Assembly: GCF_005144585.1 (NCBI RefSeq)
Contig: NZ_SSMQ01000001.1
Span: 124,001-188,000 of the forward strand
Reading direction: 5' to 3'
DNA: 64,000 bases
Source of the DNA: Polyangium fumosum
Lineage (GTDB): Bacteria; Myxococcota_A; Polyangia; Polyangiales; Polyangiaceae
In this document: positions 7,269 to 14,731 of the stretch, piece by piece
Layout of the letters: each line of letters opens with the position of its first letter
How positions within the stretch are numbered: the first letter of the stretch is position 1
Notes under the pieces: model-generated
Databases searched by the model: none
Seen by the model: only the letters and a program-made list of their open reading frames with translations
What the model was told of the DNA's origin: nothing
Program-made: the position numbers and the translations under genes

Positions 7269-8474
7269 ATGCGTCTCCGCGCCCCCGCCTTTTTTCTTGT
7301 CCCCTTGCTCCTCCTTTCGGCGGCGCCTGCGCTCGCCGATCGTGTCGTCGTCCTGCCCTCGCAGGGCAGCGCGGCTCCGGCGGCGCGCCTCGGGTTCGAT
7401 CAGGACATCATGCGGGGGGCGGCATCGCTGAGCCATTCCATCGCATCCGAGGTCGAGACCCAGGCCGCGCTCGTTCGCATCGCCGACGGCACCGCCGATA
7501 CACCCGAGGAGTACGCCACCGTCGCCAATAGCCTCCGGGCGAACTGGATCCTCTCGGCCCGCGTCGAACCCGCCGCCACCACGACCCGCGTCGAGATCGC
7601 GGCCTACCTCGCCACCCTCGGCCGCGTCGAATCCGTCGCGCGCGACGTCGACCCGCAGAAACAAGCCGTCCAGGTCCAGGAGATGCTCGCCGTCCTGATG
7701 CGCCCCGAAGGCGTCGGCGCCTCTGCCCTCCCCTGGGAGCAACCCCTGCCGCCGCCGCCCCCGCCGCCGCCCATCCCGCCGCCGCCGCCCCCGCTGCAGC
7801 AGCAGCCGCCGCTTCCGCCGTTCGGGACGCCGCAAACCCCCTGGAACATGGGGCAATTCATGCCGCCGCCGCCCCCGCCGCCCCCGCAGCCGGCGTCCAA
7901 GAACGAGGTCTCGATGAAGTACCTCGGCGGCTCCCGACAAACCGTCTGGCCTCCCTACGCCGCGGGCAAACCCGTCTTCCTGAGCGCGCTCATCGGCTTC
8001 TCCGCGGCCGCCTCCTCCGGGAGCCGCGCCACGGGCGGCGCCGGGGCGTTCGTCGGCGCGCTGCGCGGTGGCTACGCGATCGGCGAATCCGGGCTCGAGC
8101 TCTTCGCCGGCCTCGCGGGCAACCTCGCCGGACCCCCCGCCTTGTGGATCGACCTCGGCGGCCGATGGCTCTTCTCGCCCACCGTCAACACCGCGCCCGA
8201 CGGCCGCAAGGAAGGTTTTTCCTTCCACGTCGGCCCCGAGCTCTTCCTCGGCCCCTTCGTCCGCCTCGGCAGCACCCTCACCGCGCCGAACGGCGTCACC
8301 TACGAGGGCCGCAGCACCGGGCATTTTTCCATCGGCGGCGCCCTCGACCTCGTCGTCGGCCTCTCGCCCGCGCTCCGCATCGACGCCCAGCTCGGCAACC
8401 TTCGCTTCGTCCCCACCGAGGACGGCACCCTCGTCCTCATGGGCGCCACCCTCGGCATGACGTACCGGTTCTGA
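7269..8474 (+). CDS. Secreted protein with Pro-rich linker and outer-membrane-barrel-like C-terminus
   Basis: The 401-residue protein has a clear signal peptide (residues 1-23, cleavage after ALA). Residues about 24-155 form an alpha/beta domain starting RVVVLPSQG, reminiscent of periplasmic domains that open with a VLP strand, though no family is certain. A long Pro-rich linker (about 158-205, with Gln and Met breaks) follows. The last ~185 residues are Gly/aromatic-rich beta strands ending TYRF with a terminal Phe, typical of an outer-membrane barrel. The start at 7269 is taken because the signal peptide begins there. The linker could span the peptidoglycan between periplasmic and membrane parts. 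It is 11 bp upstream of tsaE. Confidence 0.7.
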   Translation: MRLRAPAFFLVPLLLLSAAPALADRVVVLPSQGSAAPAARLGFDQDIMRGAASLSHSIASEVETQAALVRIADGTADTPEEYATVANSLRANWILSARVEPAATTTRVEIAAYLATLGRVESVARDVDPQKQAVQVQEMLAVLMRPEGVGASALPWEQPLPPPPPPPPIPPPPPPLQQQPPLPPFGTPQTPWNMGQFMPPPPPPPPQPASKNEVSMKYLGGSRQTVWPPYAAGKPVFLSALIGFSAAASSGSRATGGAGAFVGALRGGYAIGESGLELFAGLAGNLAGPPALWIDLGGRWLFSPTVNTAPDGRKEGFSFHVGPELFLGPFVRLGSTLTAPNGVTYEGRSTGHFSIGGALDLVVGLSPALRIDAQLGNLRFVPTEDGTLVLMGATLGMTYRF

Positions 8475-8485
8475 AGCGAGGCGCC

Positions 8486-8968
8486 TTGGCCACGATCGTC
8501 CCGCTCCCCACGCGACGCGCCACGATCCGCCTCGCGCGGGCCGTCGCCGCCGCGCTTCGCCCGGGCGACCTCCTGATCCTCTCGGGGGACCTCGGCGCGG
8601 GCAAGACCTTCTTCACCCGCGCCCTTTGCCGCGCCCTCGGCGTCCCCTCGGCCGAGCCCATCACGAGCCCCACCTTCACCCTCGTCCACGAGCACGCGGG
8701 CAGCCTCCCGGTCGCGCACGCGGACCTCTACCGCATCGGCGACGAGGAGGAGCTCGTCCAGCTTGGCCTCCGGGATCGGCGCGGCGAGGGCGCGGTCCTC
8801 GTCGTCGAGTGGGGCGCGCCGTATGCTGCGGCGCTTGGCGGGGATGCGCTTTTGATCACGTTCGAGGTCGCGGCGGACGGAGCGCGGCGGGCGCGGATCG
8901 AGGCGGAGGGGGGTCGGGCGGCGGCGCTCCTCGCGGCGGCTCTCGGGGGGCTCGGCACGTCGGCCTGA
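8486..8968 (+). CDS. tsaE: tRNA threonylcarbamoyladenosine biosynthesis ATPase TsaE
   Basis: TsaE is the P-loop ATPase that, with TsaB and TsaD, makes the universal t6A modification at position 37 of ANN-decoding tRNAs. The 160-residue length is normal for the family. The Walker A motif GDLGAGKT is at 34-41. The conserved [10 protein letters not shown] strand, the HADLYRI motif and the VVEWGA segment follow in order. The TTG at 8486 is chosen because it gives the family length and has GCGAGG just upstream; no ATG or GTG is available after the preceding stop. The gene lies 11 bp after the barrel protein and 35 bp before the permease gene, so a shared transcript is possible. Confidence 0.9.
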   Translation: MATIVPLPTRRATIRLARAVAAALRPGDLLILSGDLGAGKTFFTRALCRALGVPSAEPITSPTFTLVHEHAGSLPVAHADLYRIGDEEELVQLGLRDRRGEGAVLVVEWGAPYAAALGGDALLITFEVAADGARRARIEAEGGRAAALLAAALGGLGTSA

Positions 8969-9003
8969 CGGGCGCCGGACGGCCGTGATAAAGAGGTCCT
9001 CGC

Positions 9004-9795
9004 GTGGACGACTCCGAACCGAAGCTCTTGCAGCGGATCCTCGATCCCGTGCTCGGCTTCTTCGAGAACATCGGGACCACGGTGAGCCTCACGCTCCAGA
9101 CCGTCGCCTGGCTCTTCCGCCCACCGTTTCGGGCGAGCCAGATGCTCGCCGCGATGGATTACATCGGCGTCCAGTCGATCTTTCTCGTCGGCCTGACGGG
9201 CCTCTTCAGCGGCATGGTCGTCGCGCTCCAGTCGGTCGCCGCGCTCAAGCAGTTCAGCGCCGAGGCGAACGTGGGCGGGATCGTGGCCGTCTCGCTCATG
9301 CGGGAGGTCTCGCCCGTCTTCTCGGCGCTCATGATCACCGCGCGGGCGGGCAGCGCCATGGCGGCCGAGCTCGGGAACATGCGCGTCACCGAGCAGATCG
9401 ACGCGATTACCACGATGGGCGTGAGCCCGGTCCAGTACCTCCTCTCGCCGCGCCTGCTCGCGGGCGTCACGATGGGCCCGCTCATGTGCATGCTCTATTC
9501 GACCATCGGCATGATCGGCTGCTACATCGTGGCCGTCGCGTGGCTCGGCGGCGATTGGGGTTTTTTCCTGCGCAGCGTTCACGACTTCGCCCGCCCGCGT
9601 GACCTCTTCATGGGCCTCGTAAAGGGCGCGATTTTCGGCTTTTTGATCGCCTCGATCGCCTGCCGTCACGGCTTCTTCGCCTCGGGCGGCGCGCGCGGCG
9701 TGGGCATGGCGACCACGCGCGCCGTCGTGGAGAGTTGCGTGGCGATCCTCGTGGCCAATTATATTCTCACGCAGGTCATGCTGGGAGACATCTAG
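9004..9795 (+). CDS. MlaE-family ABC transporter permease
   Basis: The 263-residue protein matches the MlaE/TtgB permease family. MlaE works with an MlaF ATPase and an MCE protein (MlaD) to move phospholipids between inner and outer membranes. Five or so membrane segments are visible. The conserved core GLFSGMVVALQS, LMREVSPVFSALMITARAGSAMAAELG, and VTEQIDAITTMGVSP is intact. The start is a GTG. No MlaF-type ATPase or MCE gene lies within the window, so its partners must be elsewhere. It sits between tsaE and a methyltransferase, with only 2 bp before the latter, suggesting cotranscription. Confidence 0.85.
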   Translation: MDDSEPKLLQRILDPVLGFFENIGTTVSLTLQTVAWLFRPPFRASQMLAAMDYIGVQSIFLVGLTGLFSGMVVALQSVAALKQFSAEANVGGIVAVSLMREVSPVFSALMITARAGSAMAAELGNMRVTEQIDAITTMGVSPVQYLLSPRLLAGVTMGPLMCMLYSTIGMIGCYIVAVAWLGGDWGFFLRSVHDFARPRDLFMGLVKGAIFGFLIASIACRHGFFASGGARGVGMATTRAVVESCVAILVANYILTQVMLGDI

Positions 9796-9797
9796 GG

Positions 9798-10490
9798 ATG
9801 GCGCGTCCGCACGAGCACACGCCCGAGGGCCTCGACGTCGAGGCGCTGAACGACAAACTCGCCCGCGAGCACCCGATCGACGCCTATTACGAGCGCTCGA
9901 TCCTGCCGATCCGCCTGATCGAAAAGGGCCGCCTCTCCATCATCCGCCGTTTCGTGGGCCCCGCGGACGGCCTCGACCTCGCCGAGATCGGCTCCGGCGG
10001 CGGCCACGTCCTGCGCATGTTCCCGCGCGCTCGTATCACGGCGATCGACGTCTCCGACGTCTTCCTCGACACGGCCCGGAGAAACCTCGCCGGCTACGAC
10101 GCGCGATTCTTGAAGGGCGAGGTCGACAAGATGGACCTGCCGCCGCGCTCCTTCGACCGCATCATCTGCACCGAGGTCCTCGAGCATTGTGTCGACCCGC
10201 GGGCGATCCTCGGGGCGATCGCGCGGCTCTTGCGGCCCGAGGGCGCGGCGGTGATCACGATCCCGAACGACCCGCTCATCCTTGGCTTGAAGGGCTTCGT
10301 CCGGCGCACGCCCGTCGGCTGGGCGCTGCGTGATCGGATCGAATGGGGCGGCGACCGGTACCACCTGCATACGTGGACCCCCGGCGAATTCGGCCGCTTG
10401 CTCGAAGGGTTTTTCCGGGTCACCCACCGCGCCTCGTCGCCGTCCGATCTGCTCCCGATCCGGGCGTGTTTTCGGTGCGTGCTTCCGTGA
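9798..10490 (+). CDS. Class I SAM-dependent methyltransferase
   Basis: The 230-residue protein carries the SAM-binding motif I EIGSGGGH (63-70), an acidic end of strand 2 (AIDVSD), motif for strand 4 with ICTEVLEHCVDP, and a post-motif III loop LLRPEGAAVITIPND. This is the pattern of UbiE/COQ5-like and methyltransferase-11 proteins. The substrate cannot be told; the HTWTPGEFGRLL segment resembles lipid or small-molecule O-methyltransferases. The ATG overlaps no other gene and lies 2 bp after the MlaE-type permease stop (TAGGG then ATG), so they are probably translated from one mRNA. Confidence 0.8.
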   Translation: MARPHEHTPEGLDVEALNDKLAREHPIDAYYERSILPIRLIEKGRLSIIRRFVGPADGLDLAEIGSGGGHVLRMFPRARITAIDVSDVFLDTARRNLAGYDARFLKGEVDKMDLPPRSFDRIICTEVLEHCVDPRAILGAIARLLRPEGAAVITIPNDPLILGLKGFVRRTPVGWALRDRIEWGGDRYHLHTWTPGEFGRLLEGFFRVTHRASSPSDLLPIRACFRCVLP

Positions 10491-10506
10491 GGATGCGAGA
10501 CGGCGC

Positions 10507-11298
10507 TCAGGGCCACGCGGGATCGGGGAGCCCGATACGCTCGGCTTGGCGCCGCGCCCAGCTCCTCAGTGCTTCCTGCTCGGCCGGAGCGAGGTTGCGC
10601 TCCAATCCCTGCAAGACCCGACGCGTCGCCGCCTGAGAGAGGATGATCTTCACGAGGTCGGCCGACGCCTCGACGACCCCGATCCTCTCCCCGTCTCCGG
10701 CGCCGTACGCCGCTCTCGCTTCGAGCCAAGCCTCCCACGCCGTCGCGCTCGGCTCGGCTGCGGCCTGCACGCGCCGACGCAGCTCCCGGCCCGCTTTGGG
10801 ATCGACGCCGGCCTGCACGAGGGCGCAGATTCGCTCGAGCAGCGTGGCGGGGAGGTCCGGCGGTACGGTGAGGCCCTCGTCGGTGGTGGTCCCGCAAAGC
10901 CGACCGAACAGGTGATCCCAGGTGGTGAGCGCATTCGAAGCATGCTCGTCCACGACGTGGACGACACACCAGACGCGCAGCGCCGCCGCGCTCGCCGTGT
11001 CGAGCTCCGCCCCGACATCCTGGAAATACCGCTCCAATCGTTCCCGCTCTTCGAGGAACCGGCGCTCGCTGGGCGGCGCCCCGGAGCCTTTCTCGGCCGC
11101 GGCCCGCTCCTCGATGTAACGCCGCGAAAGGCGCGCCGTCGGCTCCGGCGCGGTCGCCAACGCCGGCGGCAGACCCATGGCCTCGAAAAAAGGCCACCAG
11201 CGCTCCATGCCGAGCACCGACAGCGCTTGCTCCCAATCGATGAGGTTTCGCGCCGTGACCGGGCGTGTCGTCTCCCGTTGCTCCCGATCGTCCGACAT
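10507..11298 (-). CDS. Uncharacterised protein paired with DUF4157 gene
   Basis: The 263-residue, largely alpha-helical, charged protein has no signal peptide or membrane segment and no motif I recognise. It contains many Trp (WEQAL, RWWPFFEAM, WCVVHVVDEH, WDHLF, WEAWLEARAAY). It starts 10 bp after the stop of the DUF4157 gene with a GGAG ribosome site, so the two are almost certainly one operon. That position suits an immunity protein, chaperone or loading adaptor for the DUF4157 product; this is inference from position only. Confidence 0.6.
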   Translation of the reverse strand: MSDDREQRETTRPVTARNLIDWEQALSVLGMERWWPFFEAMGLPPALATAPEPTARLSRRYIEERAAAEKGSGAPPSERRFLEERERLERYFQDVGAELDTASAAALRVWCVVHVVDEHASNALTTWDHLFGRLCGTTTDEGLTVPPDLPATLLERICALVQAGVDPKAGRELRRRVQAAAEPSATAWEAWLEARAAYGAGDGERIGVVEASADLVKIILSQAATRRVLQGLERNLAPAEQEALRSWARRQAERIGLPDPAWP

Positions 11299-11308
11299 GT
11301 GAACGCTC

Positions 11309-12661
11309 CTATTCGCTGATCAACCAGCCAATCACGGCTCCCAGGGTCGTCCCCACCGCTGCGCCCGCCCAGGCGCCCGCCTTCGCCCCGGCGACTCCGC
11401 CCGCCGCGCCTCCGCCGACCGTACCGAACCCTGGGGCTACCAGCGTGCCGCCGCCACCTCCCAAAATGGCACCCGCACCAGCGCCGAGGACCGCCCCGAC
11501 GCCTGCACCGATCAGCCCGCCCGCCGCTGCTGCGCCGAGCTTCGCGCTTCCCGGCGCCGTCCACGGCTTCGGCTTCGGCGCCGGCTTCGGCTTCGGATCG
11601 GGGATCGGCTCTTTCACCCATTCCCAGGCCTCCTTCGGCACGCGGAAAGGCGTGTCGTTGCAATCATCGTCTTTCCATGCGTCGAGCAGGTTCTTGAGCC
11701 GGCGCTGGAGGTTCCTGAATTTCTCCTGATGCCCCTCGACCGATCCGATGTTGTGGCCATCGATGATCAACGGGTTGCTCTTGGACCAGTTGTTGAACTG
11801 GAGGTTGTACTCGTCGTCGACGATCCCCTGCCAAAGCGCCTTCAGCGCCGTGATCACCTCCCAGATCTTCCTGAGCAGATCCTTGCAAAGATCATTGTTG
11901 TCCGGTGCGGGCGTCGTCTGTCGCTGAATCTGATGTCCGCCGAGGCCGCGCTGCTGCACCACGTGCGTGAGCTCGTGGGCCATGAGCCGCTTCCCATCGG
12001 CCGTTGCCGGTGCATATTCGCCCTCTCCGAACACGATGTTGCGCCCGACGGTATATGCCCGTGCCTTTACCGCGCGCGCGGCGCTCGCGGCTTGGCTGTC
12101 GGTATGAATTCGAACCCGGCCGAAATCGTACCCGAAGCGCGGCTCGAAGAAGGAACGGACGTCGCGGGGAAGCGGCGCGCCCCCCCGTCCCGCGCCCCGC
12201 AGAGCAGCTCCGACGTCCAGCGAGCCTTCGGTCGTCGCCGAAGGCTCATGCTTGGCCTGGATCGTCGCCTTCTCCTCCTCTTCTTCGCACGACGCACATT
12301 TGCGCTGCACCCTTTGCGGCGCTGCGCCGATGGCCGCCGGTTCCGCCATGCGCATCACCTCATCGGCCACATGGTCCGCCTCGCGCTCGTACGCGTCGCC
12401 CGGCGTGCTGATGCCAGGCTTGCGTTGGATCGGCGGCGCCGTGATGGGGATGCGCGCGCCTGTCGACGATTCCGCGCCCTCCGCGCGGCTCGGAGCGCTC
12501 GATGGGGACAGGGGTATTTCGAGGAGAGAGCGTCGCCACGCAGCGAACGGCAGCGGAGCAAGAGGTTCGTTGGGCTCCAAACGCGAGGAGCGATGCCGTG
12601 TGGGCTTCGGGATCAGCGGAAGCGTTTCGGGAGCTTGTTCTTTGCGAGCGAGCATGAACAC
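11309..12661 (-). CDS. DUF4157 protein with glycine-zipper C-terminus (candidate exported effector)
   Basis: Residues about 85-240 form a DUF4157 domain: YEREADHVADEVMRM (91-105), FGYDFGRVRIHTD (176-188) and HELTH (229-233) followed by VVQQ. DUF4157 is a metallopeptidase-like domain often found at the N-terminus of large secreted or eCIS-associated effectors. A CASCEEEEE stretch lies at 122-130. After a helical central part and a PKPKPAPKPKP linker, the last ~75 residues are a Gly/Ala-rich membrane-inserting-type segment (alternating GAGVG and AGGVAG), as in pore-forming or glycine-zipper proteins. The GTG at 12661 has a GGGAGG ribosome site; ATG 12655 is an alternative. No classical signal peptide. 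A toxin role is inferred. Confidence 0.75.
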   Translation of the reverse strand: MFMLARKEQAPETLPLIPKPTRHRSSRLEPNEPLAPLPFAAWRRSLLEIPLSPSSAPSRAEGAESSTGARIPITAPPIQRKPGISTPGDAYEREADHVADEVMRMAEPAAIGAAPQRVQRKCASCEEEEEKATIQAKHEPSATTEGSLDVGAALRGAGRGGAPLPRDVRSFFEPRFGYDFGRVRIHTDSQAASAARAVKARAYTVGRNIVFGEGEYAPATADGKRLMAHELTHVVQQRGLGGHQIQRQTTPAPDNNDLCKDLLRKIWEVITALKALWQGIVDDEYNLQFNNWSKSNPLIIDGHNIGSVEGHQEKFRNLQRRLKNLLDAWKDDDCNDTPFRVPKEAWEWVKEPIPDPKPKPAPKPKPWTAPGSAKLGAAAAGGLIGAGVGAVLGAGAGAILGGGGGTLVAPGFGTVGGGAAGGVAGAKAGAWAGAAVGTTLGAVIGWLISE

Positions 12662-12757
12662 GAGAGCCTCCCTTCATGAAGGAATGTCAGCTTACACCAA
12701 AATCGAGCTGGCGACATCGATATTCCGACGCTTGGGCGCGGCGCGCGGCATGCTTCG

Positions 12758-12790
12758 CGCGGCGGGCAACCGTGTCCTTCACCCGCCGCG
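12758..12790. other. Hairpin in the DUF4157 upstream region
   Basis: CGCGGCGGG and CCCGCCGCG (9 bp, perfect) flank a 15-base loop. It lies after the stop of the PPC-like lipoprotein gene on the minus strand and ahead of the DUF4157 gene. It may terminate or attenuate transcription, but no T tract follows. Confidence 0.3.
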
Positions 12791-12823
12791 TCGCGTCGTC
12801 GTCGATCGGATCCCGATTCCAGC

Positions 12824-13753
12824 TCACTCGTGCGTGACGGTCAGCTCGTAGGGCGTGACCCAGTTCTTCGCCGGCTCGCCGCCCGTGTCGAAGTCGTTGT
12901 AATACAGCGACGCGAAGGGATGCACGAGCACGTAATAGGTGCCGGCGTCGACCTCGGCCTCGATGCTCCCGGGCTCGGTCTCCAGGATCAGCGCCCCCGT
13001 GACGTTCGTCTCGCCGTCGGCCGCGTAGATGTCCAGGGAGAGCGCGATCGGGGTATTCAGCGTGGCGCGCAGCGTGCCGGGGTTGTCGACCTGGACCTGG
13101 TAATAATCGTAGTGCGCCTCGTAGGTCGGCCAGGCATTCTCGACGTAGCCCGCGAGCATGTGCGCGCGGAGCGGTTTGTCGAGGGCGATGCCGCGCGCCT
13201 CCGCGGGCGTGTCGTTCGGCTCGAAGCAATCCACGGACGAATGGAACTTCCAGTCGTAGGTGACCATCTGCGGAGGATCACCCGTCACGAGGCTGGTCTC
13301 CGCGAGCCGCACCAGGTACGTCATGCCGGGCGTGGCCACGAAGCGGCTCGCGGCCACGCCGCCCTCGCCACTCGACGAGCCCGTGATGTCGCCGTCCGGG
13401 CCCTTGTCGGTCAGGATGTTCATGAAGAGCTGCTTGCCGTGCCCGCGGACCTCGACGTACCCGCCGCCCGCGTCGTTCGGCACGGTGAACGAGAACGTGT
13501 GCGTGTTCGCCTCGGCCGTGGCCTCGAAGCTGTCCGTCCCCTCGGCCGCGGTCGGCTCGTAACAGGTGGCCTCGTGGTCGCTGCTGCCGCCGCCATTGCC
13601 GCCGCTGCCACCTGGACCCCCGCCGCCGCCCTGACCGCCATTGCCACCGTCGCCGCCATTGCCACCGCTGCCGGGGTTGTTCGTGGTGATGACGCAGCCG
13701 GACAGGAGGGCGACAAACGTGAGCAGGGTGCAGAGGAACGTGGTCGTGCGCAT
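12824..13753 (-). CDS. Gly-rich-linker lipoprotein with PPC-like domain
   Basis: The 309-residue protein has a lipobox LLSGC (Cys20) followed by a Gly/Asn-rich linker (about 27-57), a hallmark shared with lipoproteins at 18016, 21035 and 39638. The mature part contains two beta-sandwich segments. The second starts CFEPNDTPAEA and runs through DYYQVQVDNPGTLRATL to YYVLVHPF, the pattern of bacterial pre-peptidase C-terminal (PPC) domains. No catalytic domain is attached, so it is probably a surface binding or adhesion protein. Convergent or tandem partners are not evident; the DUF4157 gene follows 162 bp downstream on the same strand. Confidence 0.75.
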   Translation of the reverse strand: MRTTTFLCTLLTFVALLSGCVITTNNPGSGGNGGDGGNGGQGGGGGPGGSGGNGGGSSDHEATCYEPTAAEGTDSFEATAEANTHTFSFTVPNDAGGGYVEVRGHGKQLFMNILTDKGPDGDITGSSSGEGGVAASRFVATPGMTYLVRLAETSLVTGDPPQMVTYDWKFHSSVDCFEPNDTPAEARGIALDKPLRAHMLAGYVENAWPTYEAHYDYYQVQVDNPGTLRATLNTPIALSLDIYAADGETNVTGALILETEPGSIEAEVDAGTYYVLVHPFASLYYNDFDTGGEPAKNWVTPYELTVTHE

Positions 13754-13861
13754 GAAAAAGCCTCCTCGAAGCGAAAAACGCCCGCCGCTCGGGCACGCGG
13801 TGCGGTGTAGCCGCCCGGGGCGGGAGAAGCTTTCGGCGAAGCTCGGGCGAAGCTTGGGCGT

Positions 13862-14656
13862 CTAGCCCGCGTCGACGATCCGCACGGCGTCCGGCGGCAA
13901 GCAGAGGACGTACCCATGCCCGCGGCGCGAGAGCACGAGGCGCCGGAGGAGCGCGTCCCGATCGAGGGATTCCAGGCTCGCCAGGCGATCGCCGCTCCCG
14001 CTCTGGGCGATCAGGCCACGCAGCAGGGCCTCGTCGAGCGCGCCGTCGTCGAGCAGGCTCTTGACCGCGCGGCGGATCGCCGTGACGAGCGGCGCCACCA
14101 CGCCCGCGGTGCCCACCGCTTCCTGGATGTCCCACACGTGCACGACCTGCGATGGACTCGCCGCCAGCGCGGCGAACGCGCGCGCCGCCGCGGCCTGGAG
14201 GTCGAGGTAGCGGCCCGCGAACTGCACCCCACAGGCGTCGCCGTCCCGGGTGATGACGAAGACGGGCGCCGCCGCGCCGTCGAGCGGCGCGTCGTCCAGG
14301 GGGATCGGGCTACAAAAAGGCTCGGTCTCCGCGGGTCCGAGCACCTCGAGCAGGACGGCGCCGATCTGCAAGCGCGACCCCTCGGCGAGGGCGCAGGCGT
14401 CCCCCGGCCCGAGGCGCGCGCCGTCGACGAAGAGGCCACTCGACGAGGAGAGGTTCTCGATCCGGAGCGGAGGTTCGGGGGACGGGCGCGGCGCGGCCGT
14501 GATGCGCGCGTGGCGCCGCGAGACCGAGGGATGATCGAGCCGGACCTCCACGCCCGGATCACGGCCGATCACGGCGCCTTCGGGGAGGTCGAAGAGCTCT
14601 CCCTCGTGGAGGCGGCCGGGGCCGACGACGCGGAGCACGCGAGCCCTGAAATGCAC
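13862..14656 (-). CDS. FHA-domain protein
   Basis: FHA domains bind phosphothreonine. Here the domain spans about residues 5-105: a Gly-Arg-Asp stretch (VIGRDPGVEV), the HPSVSRRHARI motif and SSSGLFVDGARL with GSRLQIG. The following ~160 residues are helical with a VHVWDIQEAVG segment and no recognised domain. A GTG at 14656 is chosen; it is preceded closely by AGGAG. Longer versions would overlap the divergent kinase. The 75-bp gap to the kinase start (14732) suggests a shared promoter region and a kinase-reader pair, with the FHA protein recognising sites phosphorylated by that kinase; that is inference. Confidence 0.75.
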   Translation of the reverse strand: MHFRARVLRVVGPGRLHEGELFDLPEGAVIGRDPGVEVRLDHPSVSRRHARITAAPRPSPEPPLRIENLSSSSGLFVDGARLGPGDACALAEGSRLQIGAVLLEVLGPAETEPFCSPIPLDDAPLDGAAAPVFVITRDGDACGVQFAGRYLDLQAAAARAFAALAASPSQVVHVWDIQEAVGTAGVVAPLVTAIRRAVKSLLDDGALDEALLRGLIAQSGSGDRLASLESLDRDALLRRLVLSRRGHGYVLCLPPDAVRIVDAG

Positions 14657-14731
14657 CTCCTGAGGGGTAGCGCGGGGATCGGGCGCGCGGCAAGGTGGCT
14701 CGTCTGCCGCGCTGCGGCCAGATCGCAGCGC

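Noticed and set aside
7740-7900. CCG-rich repeat resembling a microsatellite
   Set aside because: It encodes the Pro-rich linker of the protein at 7269 and is explained by coding use.
13916-14731. Upstream extension of the kinase frame
   Set aside because: It is antisense to the FHA gene, which has a clear domain; the kinase Gly loop fits ATG 14732.
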